A DNA stretch of 64,000 nt from Chloroflexota bacterium (GTDB lineage Bacteria; Chloroflexota; Anaerolineae; Anaerolineales; Villigracilaceae): the NCBI GenBank assembly GCA_029782225.1, contig JAKOVF010000317.1:16499-80498 (forward strand). The letters run 5' to 3'. Position 1 is the first letter of the stretch; every line of letters begins with the position of its first letter. The position numbers and the translations under genes were made by a program. The notes beneath the pieces were generated by a model. That model was given only the letters and a program-made list of their open reading frames with translations, was not told the DNA's origin and did no database searches. Positions 26,807 through 35,254 of this stretch are shown here, in pieces.

Positions 26807-28261
26807 TTATCCTCCCGCCGTCGGCGTTGGGACAGGTTCGCCCTGAGTCGGTTCCCCGGTGGCAGGGACCTCTGTCGGTGTTTCGATGGAGAAACTGCCG
26901 CCGAAGCCAACACTGCAAACGCCCATATTTCCCTGGAAGACACAGCTATCCAGACTGCCACTGCTCAACGTATCGAGTAAGAGCGTCAGATCATCGATTG
27001 AATCTGCCAAAAGGACAACCGTGTTGCCCTTCGAGCCAGGCTCGAAGAGCACGATACCGTTGCCCGACTTCCCGACCTTTCCAAAGCCAGGTGCATCCAC
27101 GAACTCGTTGAAGTCATCCAGCACGAGATCAAACGGCTTGAGATATGGCTTCAGGTCATCGCTTGGTGTGAACGTTCCCAGCACGATACTGTCGCCGTCC
27201 GTCGGTTTTTCACTCGCAATTTTCACAGAGACGTTCACAGCCCCGAGCGAAGACTGGAGTTTCGCCAGCGACGAGATCAACTCCGCGGTCATTTGCACTT
27301 CGGATGTAGGAAAGACCTGGACCGTGGACTGTCTAAACAAATAGGGGAAATTTGCCATGCTGGTTGTGCGTTTTCCGCTCAGCAGAAAATCGGCGAGATT
27401 TGCGATGAGCGTGGCATTATCCGCGACGTTGTTATACGGCGTTGTAAGGAAAGTGAAGTCGCCGAACACCGCGACATTTCCATCTGGGCTCAAGGCCGCC
27501 GCACCATCAGCCGCGTTGTGCGCATCATCAACCGATGAGAGGGTTGAGTCCGCTTCGGGGAACAGAATCAGCCCCGAGTCCGACCGGATCGAGTGAGTCC
27601 CGTAAAGCGCCACTTGCTTCAGTCCAAATGTCAACTCGTCTTTTCCAAATTGATTGAAGTACACGTTGCGGAAATTGCCTTCGTTTTCAGCCAGGTTATA
27701 CAGGTAATCGTTATTGACCGAGATGCCGAAATTTGCCAGCAATGGATTGACCGCGTTAACGTCCGGCGCAAGCAGCGTGTTTCCAGTGTTGAAGTCATAG
27801 TACATCACGCCGCGCGTCGCATCTGTGAACACAAGCAGGCGTCCGCCGCGGCCAACGAATTCCTGAATACTGTGGATTTCGCTGGAGCTAAAAGCGACAG
27901 AGGGGGAAATGATTACATATGCGCTCGCATATTTCAAACTGTTATTGAGCAGTGTTGCATCGGCGTTGAATTCCAGTTTTCCGCCGCGCCGTTCGATCTC
28001 TTCCTTGAGCGATTGAACCTCTCCCATCTGGAATTGATTCGTATGGGCATAATCCGCTACGACGGTCCCACCCAGCGCTTTCACATTTTCGTCGGCAACC
28101 GCCATGGGTGTTTCCACAGGAGCAGTGGGCATCGTGAGTGACTTGTAGTCCGGTGTGGCGATCCTGGGGCGTGAAGCAAAGCCAGTATAGAACCAAAGGC
28201 CGCGTATCAGGGCAGGCAGGATCAAGGCAGCCACGGCCAGCAGGGTCAGGTTTCTTTTCAT
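26807..28261 (-). CDS. DUF4350 domain membrane-anchored protein
   Basis: 484 residues from the second of two adjacent ATGs (28261), which has AGGAGG at ideal distance. The N-terminal helix (about 4-24) is a signal anchor. The body carries a DUF4350/GldG-like Rossmann-type domain: ADYAHTNQFQMGEVQSLKEEI, then YVIISPSVAFSSSEIHSIQEFV and GGRLLVFTDATRG, then AVFGDFTFL. A Pro/Thr tail ends the protein. Members often accompany transporters or cell-envelope proteases; here it is 6-9 bp after the sppA-like gene. Confidence 0.8.
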   Translation of the reverse strand: MKRNLTLLAVAALILPALIRGLWFYTGFASRPRIATPDYKSLTMPTAPVETPMAVADENVKALGGTVVADYAHTNQFQMGEVQSLKEEIERRGGKLEFNADATLLNNSLKYASAYVIISPSVAFSSSEIHSIQEFVGRGGRLLVFTDATRGVMYYDFNTGNTLLAPDVNAVNPLLANFGISVNNDYLYNLAENEGNFRNVYFNQFGKDELTFGLKQVALYGTHSIRSDSGLILFPEADSTLSSVDDAHNAADGAAALSPDGNVAVFGDFTFLTTPYNNVADNATLIANLADFLLSGKRTTSMANFPYLFRQSTVQVFPTSEVQMTAELISSLAKLQSSLGAVNVSVKIASEKPTDGDSIVLGTFTPSDDLKPYLKPFDLVLDDFNEFVDAPGFGKVGKSGNGIVLFEPGSKGNTVVLLADSIDDLTLLLDTLSSGSLDSCVFQGNMGVCSVGFGGSFSIETPTEVPATGEPTQGEPVPTPTAGG

Positions 28262-28270
28262 CATGGCCTC

Positions 28271-29119
28271 CTATTTCTTTACCGGCAGTTCGGGAATGTA
28301 AAGCATGTAGATCCCCGGCTCGCTCGGGTAAGGCAGCGTTATACCTTCCGGGCTTTGGATAAAGAAGCCGGACGAGCTGGCCTGACTGGCGGCCAGGTAC
28401 CGCAGATCTGCAGCCTCAACATGCCAGACGCGCGCCAGTTCCGCGGCCTTATGGACGCCATCGCTCTCGGTGCCAAACGCATCGATCAAGCCCAGACGCA
28501 GTGCCTCAGACCCCGGCCAGATCTGCCCACGCAGCAGGACCTCCGGCCCAATTTTCAGGCGGTCGCCGCGGCCCAGCGTCACGGCCTGGTAGAAGCCCTG
28601 TTTGATCATTTCGATCTGGCGCATGTCGGTATCACGCGGCGAACCCCATAGCTTATACGGGCCCGTTGAAATAATTTCTTCGTAGATAAACGGTGTGGGC
28701 GGCAGATACCCGATCACACCCACATTGCCCACCAGCGAAGTGGGCTTGGCATAGATATAGTCTGTATTGACGGTTAGATAATACGCGCCGCTGGCTGACA
28801 TCCCATTGATCACTGTCACCACCGGCTTCTTTTCCCGCAGGCGCGTTAATTCCATGTAGACCGACTCAGTATCAACGACGGTTCCCCCCGGACTGTCGAA
28901 GGAAAGTACCACTGCACGGATCTCAGGATGCGAAATCGCATAATCGATTTGTGTGATCAAATCCTGTGCAGATTGTGCGTAGATCGCATCGTTGAGCCGA
29001 ATGATGCCAATCACCGGCCGCGGGATCGCCGAAGCCACCAGGATTCCGATCAGGAGCGGAAGCGCGATCCACAATAGCCCAGTGCGGATTTGCTCCCATT
29101 TAGAGGCAGAAGTATTCAT
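28271..29119 (-). CDS. S49 family signal-peptide-peptidase-like protease
   Basis: 282 residues with one N-terminal transmembrane helix (about 12-31). The S49 core follows, with DSPGGTVVDTESVY, the catalytic Ser110 in NGMSASGAYYL and a candidate general base Lys156 in GPYKLWGSPRDTDM, the spacing expected of single-domain SppA proteins. It would degrade released signal peptides or other membrane peptides outside the cytoplasm. It forms an operon with the DUF4350 gene. Confidence 0.88.
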   Translation of the reverse strand: MNTSASKWEQIRTGLLWIALPLLIGILVASAIPRPVIGIIRLNDAIYAQSAQDLITQIDYAISHPEIRAVVLSFDSPGGTVVDTESVYMELTRLREKKPVVTVINGMSASGAYYLTVNTDYIYAKPTSLVGNVGVIGYLPPTPFIYEEIISTGPYKLWGSPRDTDMRQIEMIKQGFYQAVTLGRGDRLKIGPEVLLRGQIWPGSEALRLGLIDAFGTESDGVHKAAELARVWHVEAADLRYLAASQASSSGFFIQSPEGITLPYPSEPGIYMLYIPELPVKK

Positions 29120-29308
29120 GAGTCCTCCATCTGAGTTGGTCTATGTGTCCAGCATATACGAGGCGCAAAGGTTTGTCAATGAGATGAACTCCTCCGCTTC
29201 ATTCTGACCCCTTGGGCTGTTCCTGTTTCGCAGGTTTCGCCTGCGCTGACAGTTTACAGCAACAGTTTGCTTCGACTTTCATATATGAAAACTGCCGCGG
29301 CGATTGCA

Positions 29309-29374
29309 TTGACACGACCGTACCCCGCATGTATAATATCGTCCGCTTCCTGCCCCGGCAGAAGGATGCCGGGG
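29309..29374 (+). promoter_or_regulatory. Consensus promoter and leader hairpin of the rplU operon
   Basis: TTGACA (29309-29314), a 17-base spacer and TATAAT (29332-29337) match the sigma70 consensus exactly. The transcript then carries CCCCGGCA (29353-29360) and TGCCGGGG (29367-29374), a perfect hairpin, followed by 109 bases to the rplU start. In the rest of the 29120-29483 gap I see a part of a CCTGAGCGATAGTCGAAGGG repeat (29424-29443) and no gene. Confidence 0.85.
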
Positions 29375-29483
29375 TGGTCGCTTGTAAATAACCAGCTTCC
29401 CCACGGTTCGGCGCAGAGCCTGCCTGAGCGATAGTCGAAGGGCTCCGCAGAACACGCGGCGAAGTGAATGACTGGAGAATAAC

Positions 29484-30026
29484 ATGAGATTTGCAATCGT
29501 CGAAAGCGGCGGCAAGCAATACCGCGCCGTCGAAGGCTCCACCATCGAGGTGGATCGCCTTCCTGTGGGAACAGGAAAGAAATTTGACCTTCAGAGCATC
29601 CTGCTTATGGCGGATGGCGACGAGGTTCTGGTCGGAACGCCCACTGTAAGCGACATTCTCGTCAAAGCCACGGTGGTGGACCACGTCAAAGGCCCCAAGG
29701 TTGACCGATTTAAATATCGCCCGAAGAAACGCATCCGCGTGAGAGGCGGCCATCGCCAGCAATATACGCGTCTGATGATCGATTTCATCGGTCGCCAGGG
29801 CGAGGAACGTAAGGTCGAGCAGCCCGCGCAGGAAGAAGTCGAGGCCCCGGTCGAAGTGGCTGAGGCGGAGACTGAACCCAAAGCCGAGAAGAAAGCCAAG
29901 GGTCCAAAGAAAGAAGCGGCGGCGGCAGCCTCCCCCAAGGCGAAGGCATCCACAAAGAAGACCGATAAGGCCCCGTCCACATCGTCCCCGAAGGGGAAGA
30001 AGTCTACGAAGAAGTCCGAGAAGTAA
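29484..30026 (+). CDS. rplU: 50S ribosomal protein L21 with Lys/Ala-rich tail
   Basis: Residues 1-103 are a standard L21 ([19 protein letters not shown], then [20 protein letters not shown]). About 75 residues of Glu/Ala/Lys/Ser-rich low-complexity sequence follow, ending in repeated KKSEK-like units, so the protein is much longer than usual. The tail would be disordered and cationic at its end. GGAG precedes the ATG. It leads an rplU-rpmA-rpmE operon behind a consensus promoter. Confidence 0.97.
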   Translation: MRFAIVESGGKQYRAVEGSTIEVDRLPVGTGKKFDLQSILLMADGDEVLVGTPTVSDILVKATVVDHVKGPKVDRFKYRPKKRIRVRGGHRQQYTRLMIDFIGRQGEERKVEQPAQEEVEAPVEVAEAETEPKAEKKAKGPKKEAAAAASPKAKASTKKTDKAPSTSSPKGKKSTKKSEK

Positions 30027-30037
30027 GAGAGGTAGTC

Positions 30038-30301
30038 ATGGCACATAAAAAAGGTGGCGGTTCAAGCCGCAACGGACGTGATAGCAACGCCCAGCGTTTG
30101 GGTGTGAAGCGTTATGCCGGTCAATTTGTGCTTTCCGGTCATATTCTCGTACGCCAGCGCGGCACGAGGATCAAACCTGGTTTGAATGTATTGGTTGGCA
30201 AGGACGATACCCTTTTTGCAGTTGCAGATGGGATCGTGATGTTTGATATTGTGCAGGGACGCAAACGTGTGAATGTTGTCCCGGCCGAGGCAGCGGAGTA
30301 A
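30038..30301 (+). CDS. rpmA: 50S ribosomal protein L27
   Basis: 87 residues starting [16 protein letters not shown], the conserved N-terminus that reaches the peptidyl-transferase centre, then [22 protein letters not shown]. It lies 11 bp after rplU, the universal gene pair, with GAGAGG before its ATG. Confidence 0.98.
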   Translation: MAHKKGGGSSRNGRDSNAQRLGVKRYAGQFVLSGHILVRQRGTRIKPGLNVLVGKDDTLFAVADGIVMFDIVQGRKRVNVVPAEAAE

Positions 30302-30302
30302 G

Positions 30303-30764
30303 ATGAGAGAGAAAATCCATCCCACTTTTTATGAAGCGAAAGTAACCTGTGCTTCCTGTGGCAAGACCTGGACCACAGGCTCGACGAAGAAAGAACTGCG
30401 CGTTGACATTTGTTCCAACTGCCATCCGTTCTTCTCCGGTGAGGCTGCCCGTATCATTGATATCGAAGGTCAGGTGGATCGCTTCTACAAGAAGCTCTCC
30501 GCCCGCCAGACCTATGTTGAGCAGAAGAAGGCAAAGGAAGAAGCCAAAAGCTCTCCCGAGCGCTCTATCGACGAATTGGGACTCGCGACCCGCTCGAGTG
30601 AGGCCCTAAAGAAGGCGGGGATCAATACCCTTGGTCAGCTCCTGACCAAGCTCGGCGAAGGCGATCAGGCGGTACTGGCCATCCCCGGTTTTGGTCAGTC
30701 TTCATTGACTTCGGCCAAGAAGAAACTGCGCGCACTCGGTTATGAAATTGCCGAAGCCGCTTAA
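30303..30764 (+). CDS. rpmE: 50S ribosomal protein L31 fused to an RNA-polymerase-alpha-CTD-like domain
   Basis: 153 residues from ATG 30303, with GGAG four bases upstream; L31 alone has about 70. Residues 1-75 are L31 of the zinc type ([16 protein letters not shown] with CASCG and a later CSNCHPFF). After a charged linker, residues 88-151 read [20 protein letters not shown], then TLGQLL, then [20 protein letters not shown]. This matches the alpha-CTD pattern LxLSxRSxNxLKxAxI-xTVxxLL...I.NFGxKSLxEIxxxLxxLG. It would give the ribosomal protein a helix-hairpin-helix nucleic-acid-binding unit. Confidence 0.9.
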   Translation: MREKIHPTFYEAKVTCASCGKTWTTGSTKKELRVDICSNCHPFFSGEAARIIDIEGQVDRFYKKLSARQTYVEQKKAKEEAKSSPERSIDELGLATRSSEALKKAGINTLGQLLTKLGEGDQAVLAIPGFGQSSLTSAKKKLRALGYEIAEAA

Positions 30765-30791
30765 CAGGAATTCGTATCTCAGGTAAACTTG

Positions 30792-30830
30792 ACAGGCAGA
30801 TGCCAAAAGCATCTGCCTGTTTTGATGTAA
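30792..30830 (+). terminator. Terminator of the rplU-rpmA-rpmE operon
   Basis: ACAGGCAGATGC (30792-30803) and GCATCTGCCTGT (30809-30820) form a perfect 12-bp stem with a five-base loop, followed by TTTTGATGTAATTT. Confidence 0.88.
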
Positions 30831-30834
30831 TTTA

Positions 30835-30875
30835 CCCTCACCCCAGCCCTCTCCCTATCGAGGGAGAGGGGGAGG
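30835..30875. repeat. CCCTC-type palindromic repeat supplying the tdk ribosome binding site
   Basis: CCCTCACCCC begins the element and the hairpin CCCTCTCCC/GGGAGAGGG ends it. The final GGAGG (30871-30875) lies six bases before the tdk ATG, so the repeat provides the Shine-Dalgarno sequence next to its own stem. Confidence 0.75.
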
Positions 30876-30881
30876 AATGGA

Positions 30882-31451
30882 ATGCGCCATACGCACGGCT
30901 CTATCGAGGTAATTTGTGGTTCCATGTTCAGCGGCAAAACGGACGAGTTGATCCGCCGCCTTGTCCGTGCCACGATTGCCAGGCAAAAAGTTCAGGTATT
31001 CAAACCGGCGATTGATGTGCGTTACGCTGCGGAAAAGGTCACTTCTCATGCAGGTTCCAATTTCGATGCGTGTCCCGTTGAGAATGCGGCCGATATTCGG
31101 ACAAAGCTCGAAAAAGACACAACTGTCGTTGGCATTGATGAGGCCCAGTTCTTCGATCCCGAAGTTGTTGAAGTGGCAAAGGAACTTGCAGAGCGCGGTA
31201 TCCGTGTCCTGGTGGCAGGCCTCGACACAGATTTTCGCGGCGAACCGTTTGGCGCGATGCCCGTTTTCATGTCCATTGCAGAGCACGTGACGAAACTCCA
31301 CGCCATCTGTATGGTGTGCGGCGACGAGGCTTCGCGCACGCAGAGACTGGTCAATGGCAAGCCTGCACGCTACGATGATCCCGTTGTGATCGTGGGCGCG
31401 TCAGAGTTGTATGAGGCACGCTGCAGAAGACACCATGAGGTTCCAAGATAA
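30882..31451 (+). CDS. tdk: Thymidine kinase (type II)
   Basis: 189 residues, the family length. It phosphorylates thymidine in pyrimidine salvage. Walker A GSMFSGKT lies at residues 13-20, the Walker B-like GIDEAQFF near 85, the catalytic Glu being in DEAQFF, and the zinc site is built from CMVCG and the late CRRHH. The C-terminal lasso [26 protein letters not shown] is intact. It sits between the ribosomal-protein operon and hpt. Confidence 0.96.
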   Translation: MRHTHGSIEVICGSMFSGKTDELIRRLVRATIARQKVQVFKPAIDVRYAAEKVTSHAGSNFDACPVENAADIRTKLEKDTTVVGIDEAQFFDPEVVEVAKELAERGIRVLVAGLDTDFRGEPFGAMPVFMSIAEHVTKLHAICMVCGDEASRTQRLVNGKPARYDDPVVIVGASELYEARCRRHHEVPR

Positions 31452-31456
31452 CCTGG

Positions 31457-31536
31457 AGTCCAACGTCTTACACCTGCAGTGCACCGAACACCGTGCAGTG
31501 CAAGTAGCACGAAGCCTTCGGACTCCTGATGGAGAA
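31457..31536 (+). promoter_or_regulatory. Inverted-repeat leader of hpt
   Basis: GGAGTCC (31457-31463) can pair with GGACTCC (31520-31526), enclosing a second hairpin built from TGCAGTGCAC and GTGCAGTGCA with one mismatch. The structure ends just before the hpt ribosome binding site. A regulatory role is only a suggestion. Confidence 0.3.
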
Positions 31537-31539
31537 AAA

Positions 31540-32097
31540 ATGCAACCACACGAAGAACTTTTGGCCGAAATCCTGATTGACGAAGAGACTTTGCAGAAAC
31601 GTATCAAGGAGCTCGGCGCGGAGATCAGTAAGGATTATCCGGATGGCAACCTGTTGCTGATCTGCATCCTGCGCGGTGGTGTCCCTTTTCTGGTTGACCT
31701 GAGTCGCCATATTACGGTACCTCACATGATGGACTTCATGGCGGTCTCATCCTACGGGGTCGGGAAGCGCGAGTCCAGCGGCTTTGCACGCGTCACGCTC
31801 GATTTACAGACCGACATCCGCGGGAAGGACGTTTTGCTGGTTGAAGACATTGTGGACAGCGGCCATACGATTGCATCCGTTCTGCAAATGCTTGAAACAC
31901 GTCAGCCCAGGAGTCTCAAAGTCTGCGCACTGCTCGATAAAGAGGAACGCCGGGAAGCTGTAGTCCCGATCCATTATCGCGGGTTTGCTATCCCGAACAA
32001 GTTTGTCTTTGGCTACGGCCTTGACCTCGACGAGTACTACCGTAACCTGCCCTTCGTCGGTGTGGTCGACCTCAACAAGTATAAAGCGCCGGAGTAA
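31540..32097 (+). CDS. hpt: Hypoxanthine phosphoribosyltransferase
   Basis: 185 residues from ATG 31540, with GGAG five bases upstream; the open frame from 31411 overlaps tdk and codes for nothing family-like. It makes IMP/GMP from free purines and PRPP. The PRPP-binding motif VLLVEDIVDSGHT is present, with the metal-binding Glu-Asp pair, and the flexible loop SSYGVGKRES and the base-binding FVFGYGLDLDEYYRNLP are typical. It belongs to a salvage pair with tdk. Confidence 0.95.
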   Translation: MQPHEELLAEILIDEETLQKRIKELGAEISKDYPDGNLLLICILRGGVPFLVDLSRHITVPHMMDFMAVSSYGVGKRESSGFARVTLDLQTDIRGKDVLLVEDIVDSGHTIASVLQMLETRQPRSLKVCALLDKEERREAVVPIHYRGFAIPNKFVFGYGLDLDEYYRNLPFVGVVDLNKYKAPE

Positions 32098-32114
32098 CAA
32101 GGATCATCCCGGGG

Positions 32115-33785
32115 ATGGAAGACGACAGGCTTCACACCTCTTACGCGGGACGTTGGGTCGCCCGTCTGCACGGCAAGATTATCGCACAGGGCGGCACGCC
32201 CGAACTGGCCCGACGCGCGGCGCAGTCCATTCGGCATAAAGAGAATCCCGAAATCATTTACATGTCTGCTGGTTTTTCGCTCGCTCCTCTGATTGAAAAA
32301 TTGAAGATGATCCTGCCTCCCGAACAGGAGCTTTACCTCGTGGGCGGCGCTGTGCGGGATCTATTTCTCAAGCGGCTCTCGCGGGATTTTGATTTTGCTC
32401 TGCCCTCGAACGGCATCCCCCTCGCTCGGAAAATTGCCAACCAGCTCCATGCCGATTACATAACGCTCGATAGTGAGCGTGATACCGGCCGTGTTATCGT
32501 GACTGAGGCGGACGGCACACGCACATTCCTTGACTTCGCCTCCTATCGTGGCGACTCACTCGAAGGGGATTTGCGGGGCCGCGACTTTACGGTTAATGCC
32601 CTCGCCTACGATTTGCGCAACGACACCATTATTGATCCGCTCGAAGGCGCGGCAGATCTGCGCGCAAAAAGGATCCGAGCCTGTTCGCCGACTTCATTTT
32701 TGGATGACCCGGTCCGTATTTTGCGCGCAGTTCGCATGGCGGCCGCGTTCGGTTTCCAAATTGAGAAAAATACCCGGGAATTGATGAAGCAGGCCGCCGA
32801 TCAGATAGGACGCGTATCACCGGAGCGTCTGCGCGACGAGTTGTTCAAGATCCTCGAAGGTCCCAAGCCGGATGCGTCCATCCGAGCGCTCGAAATGTTG
32901 GGCGTGATCGGTCACCTCATGCCCGAGTTGATTGAGATGAAGGGCGTCGAACAGTCTCCGCCGCATGTTTACGATGTCTGGACCCATACGCTCGCCGTGT
33001 TGGGGGAGCTTGAAAATATCCTGTCTGCGCTCCGTGTTGGGTATTCCGGCGATGAAACCACAGACTTGTTCACCGGCCTGCTCACTTTGCGACTTGGCCG
33101 CTACCGCGAGAAATTCACAGAACACTTTGCCGCATCCCTCAACACCGATCGATCGGTGCGATCCCTGCTTTTCTTCGCCGCACTCTATCATGATGCGCGC
33201 AAGCCTCAAACCAAAAGCTGGGACGAGACGAAAAACCGCCTCCGCTTCTTTGATCATGACATTCAGGGAGCGGAAACTGCTGCCGAACGCGCCCACTTCT
33301 TCAACCTGAGTAACGATGAGATCCAGCGTTTGAAGGTTATTATCAAAGAGCATATGCGCATCCATTTTCATGGCAGCCGTATGGCCGGGGAAGGAAAGTC
33401 ACCTTCGCGGCGGGCGATCTACCGTTTCTTCCGTGAGAGCGGCGAAGCAGGCGTGGACCTGGTTTTGCTGGGCCTCGCCGATTTGCGAGGCACACAGGCC
33501 AACGCGCTTACGCAGGAGACCTGGGCTGCTTATTTGGATGTATCCCGGATTCTTTTGGAGAATTATTGGGAGAAACCTCAAGAGACGGTCGCCCCGCCGC
33601 GCCTGGTCGATGGCAATGACCTGATGCGCGAACTGGAGCTTCAGCCCGGTCCGCTGATCGGGGAATTGCTCGAAGCTATCCGCGAGGGACAAGCCACTGG
33701 CAGGATCGAGACGCGCGAGCAGGCCATGGAGTACGCCCGTGAATGGTGGACGAGCCAACAAGATGAGGACAAAAGCAAATCATGA
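32115..33785 (+). CDS. CCA-adding/poly(A) polymerase family nucleotidyltransferase with HD domain and DUF5678-like N-terminus
   Basis: 556 residues. Residues 8-45 (YAGRWVARLHGKIIAQGGTP) look like a DUF5678 module. The class II nucleotidyltransferase core follows with GGAVRD (about 77-82), the metal-binding DFD shortly after, and the domain ends in RRD-like GRDFTVNALAYDLRN. A helical RNA-binding region comes next and then an HD-type phosphohydrolase (FAALYHDARKPQT). It should mature tRNA 3' ends or process related RNAs. ATG 32115 lacks an ideally spaced ribosome binding site, so the N-terminal module depends on this start; an ATG 49 codons further in (32262) is the alternative. The next gene overlaps its stop. 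Confidence 0.88.
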   Translation: MEDDRLHTSYAGRWVARLHGKIIAQGGTPELARRAAQSIRHKENPEIIYMSAGFSLAPLIEKLKMILPPEQELYLVGGAVRDLFLKRLSRDFDFALPSNGIPLARKIANQLHADYITLDSERDTGRVIVTEADGTRTFLDFASYRGDSLEGDLRGRDFTVNALAYDLRNDTIIDPLEGAADLRAKRIRACSPTSFLDDPVRILRAVRMAAAFGFQIEKNTRELMKQAADQIGRVSPERLRDELFKILEGPKPDASIRALEMLGVIGHLMPELIEMKGVEQSPPHVYDVWTHTLAVLGELENILSALRVGYSGDETTDLFTGLLTLRLGRYREKFTEHFAASLNTDRSVRSLLFFAALYHDARKPQTKSWDETKNRLRFFDHDIQGAETAAERAHFFNLSNDEIQRLKVIIKEHMRIHFHGSRMAGEGKSPSRRAIYRFFRESGEAGVDLVLLGLADLRGTQANALTQETWAAYLDVSRILLENYWEKPQETVAPPRLVDGNDLMRELELQPGPLIGELLEAIREGQATGRIETREQAMEYAREWWTSQQDEDKSKS

Positions 33786-34318
33786 ACTACGTCTTCTTTG
33801 ATTTGGAAACGCAGAACCTCTTTCAAGAAGTTGGTGGACGGCAGAATGTCGGACAATTAAAGATTGCCTGTGCGGTCACGTGGTCATCACAAAAGAACGA
33901 CTTTTCCGTTTATTGGGAAAAAGACACATCCGCGCTGATCGACGAACTCAAATCTGCCACAAAGGTGATCGGTTTTAACGTACGTGATTTTGACTATCAG
34001 GTGCTCCAACCGTATTCGCCTGCGACCCGCATCGCATCCATCCCGACCCTCGACCTGCTCCAGGACATCAGCCGGAGTCTCGGCTTTCGGCTGAGCCTGG
34101 ATACGATTGCCAATGCATCTCTCGGCACAGCCAAGACGGCAGATGGAATCCAATCCGTGGAATGGTTCCGTGCCGGTGAACTGGACAAAGTGGCCGAATA
34201 CTGCAAAGCGGATGTGGATATCACGCGTCGCGTCTTTGAATTTGGGCGTGATAATGGATATATCTTTTATCGGTCGAAACTGGGGAGTAAAATGAAATTA
34301 AATGTGAATTGGAAGTAA
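33782..34318 (+). CDS. Ribonuclease H-like / DnaQ-fold exonuclease
   Basis: 178 residues; the ATG overlaps the previous stop (ATGA), so it is coupled to the nucleotidyltransferase. The N-terminal FFDLET has the Asp-x-Glu metal ligands of the DEDD fold, GFNVRDFDYQVL supplies the second Asp, and EYCKADVDITRRVF the last Asp with a preceding Tyr. It would be a 3'-5' exonuclease on RNA or DNA. The coupling suggests RNA or tRNA turnover. Confidence 0.85.
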   Translation: MNYVFFDLETQNLFQEVGGRQNVGQLKIACAVTWSSQKNDFSVYWEKDTSALIDELKSATKVIGFNVRDFDYQVLQPYSPATRIASIPTLDLLQDISRSLGFRLSLDTIANASLGTAKTADGIQSVEWFRAGELDKVAEYCKADVDITRRVFEFGRDNGYIFYRSKLGSKMKLNVNWK

Positions 34319-34321
34319 CTC

Positions 34322-34404
34322 GTCATTGCAAGCCCAGTAGGGCGGAGCAATCCCCAAGTATCCAGGAGATTGCTTCGTCGGCCTACGGCCTCCTCGCAAT
34401 GACA
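34322..34404. repeat. 83-bp interspersed repeat, second copy
   Basis: It begins GTCATTGC and ends GCAATGACA, with the inner segments GGAGCAATCCCC and GGAGATTGCTTCG. It is the same length as the copy at 20144-20226 and shares GAGATTGCTTCG, CCTCGCAATGACA and the complementary left end. It lies in the short gap before the hydrolase gene. Confidence 0.85.
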
Positions 34405-34416
34405 TGAGGAGATAAA

Positions 34417-35181
34417 ATGAAAACAGCTAATCTCAATGGTATTTCTCTGGCTTATGAGCGCCGCGGCACGGGGACTCCGCTTGTACTGATCCATGGCTAT
34501 CCACTTGATCATACAATTTGGGATGATGTTGCGCCCCTGCTGGAAGATACATTCGATATCATCATGCCCGATCTGCGTGGATTTGGCGCGTCGGCAACGA
34601 GTTATGACCCCTATTCAATCGATGATATGGCCGGTGATATCGCATCCTTACTGAATGATCTGGGAATTGAGAAGGCCGCTGTAGTCGGCCATTCGATGGG
34701 AGGTTACGTTGCCCTGGCTTTTGCCCGCCAATTTCCAACGCATATACGCGGACTTGGGCTGGTCTCTTCACAAGCCGTAGCGGATACACCTGAACGGAAG
34801 CAGGGACGATATGACACAGCCGATCAAGTCCGTGAAAAGGGTGTCAGAGTGGTAGCGGACGGAATGTCTCCGAAGCTTTCGGCCAATCCTCAATTGCAAA
34901 AGAGTGTGAAGGTTTTAATTGAAAAGCAATCCGCTGCCGGATTAATCGGCGCTTTGAAGGCAATGGCAGAGCGGGAGGATTCGGAAAACCTGCTCACGTT
35001 GTTGGACTACACGGTTACGATTGTCCACGGAGACGCTGACGAGTTAATACCGGTTCAACGCGGACGGGAGATGAAGGTACTGGTCCCCCAGGCGAACTAT
35101 GTCGAAGTGGCTGGAACGGGCCACCTGCCCATGATGGAAGCCGCGGAAAAGACGGCAGAAGCGCTGAAAACATTGAAATAA
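34417..35181 (+). CDS. Alpha/beta hydrolase
   Basis: 254 residues, a complete single-domain hydrolase. The nucleophile is Ser in VVGHSMGG, the acid is in VHGDADELIP and the His in GTGHLPMM; the oxyanion-hole strand is LVLIHGYPLD. It is cytosolic with no signal peptide. Substrate cannot be inferred. GGAG lies five bases before the ATG, right after the 83-bp repeat. Confidence 0.93.
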   Translation: MKTANLNGISLAYERRGTGTPLVLIHGYPLDHTIWDDVAPLLEDTFDIIMPDLRGFGASATSYDPYSIDDMAGDIASLLNDLGIEKAAVVGHSMGGYVALAFARQFPTHIRGLGLVSSQAVADTPERKQGRYDTADQVREKGVRVVADGMSPKLSANPQLQKSVKVLIEKQSAAGLIGALKAMAEREDSENLLTLLDYTVTIVHGDADELIPVQRGREMKVLVPQANYVEVAGTGHLPMMEAAEKTAEALKTLK

Positions 35182-35222
35182 AAAGCGCCCGGCACTCTGT
35201 CAGAGTGCCGGGCGTTGATTTA
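35180..35222. terminator. Bidirectional terminator
   Basis: CGCCCGGCACTC (35186-35197) and GAGTGCCGGGCG (35203-35214) form a perfect 12-bp stem. The leftward transcript continues into CTTTTTATTT and the rightward one into TTGATTT. It separates the hydrolase from the convergent receiver gene. Confidence 0.88.
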
Positions 35223-35254
35223 ATGGTATCAGATGAGGGCGGTGTACTGAAGTA

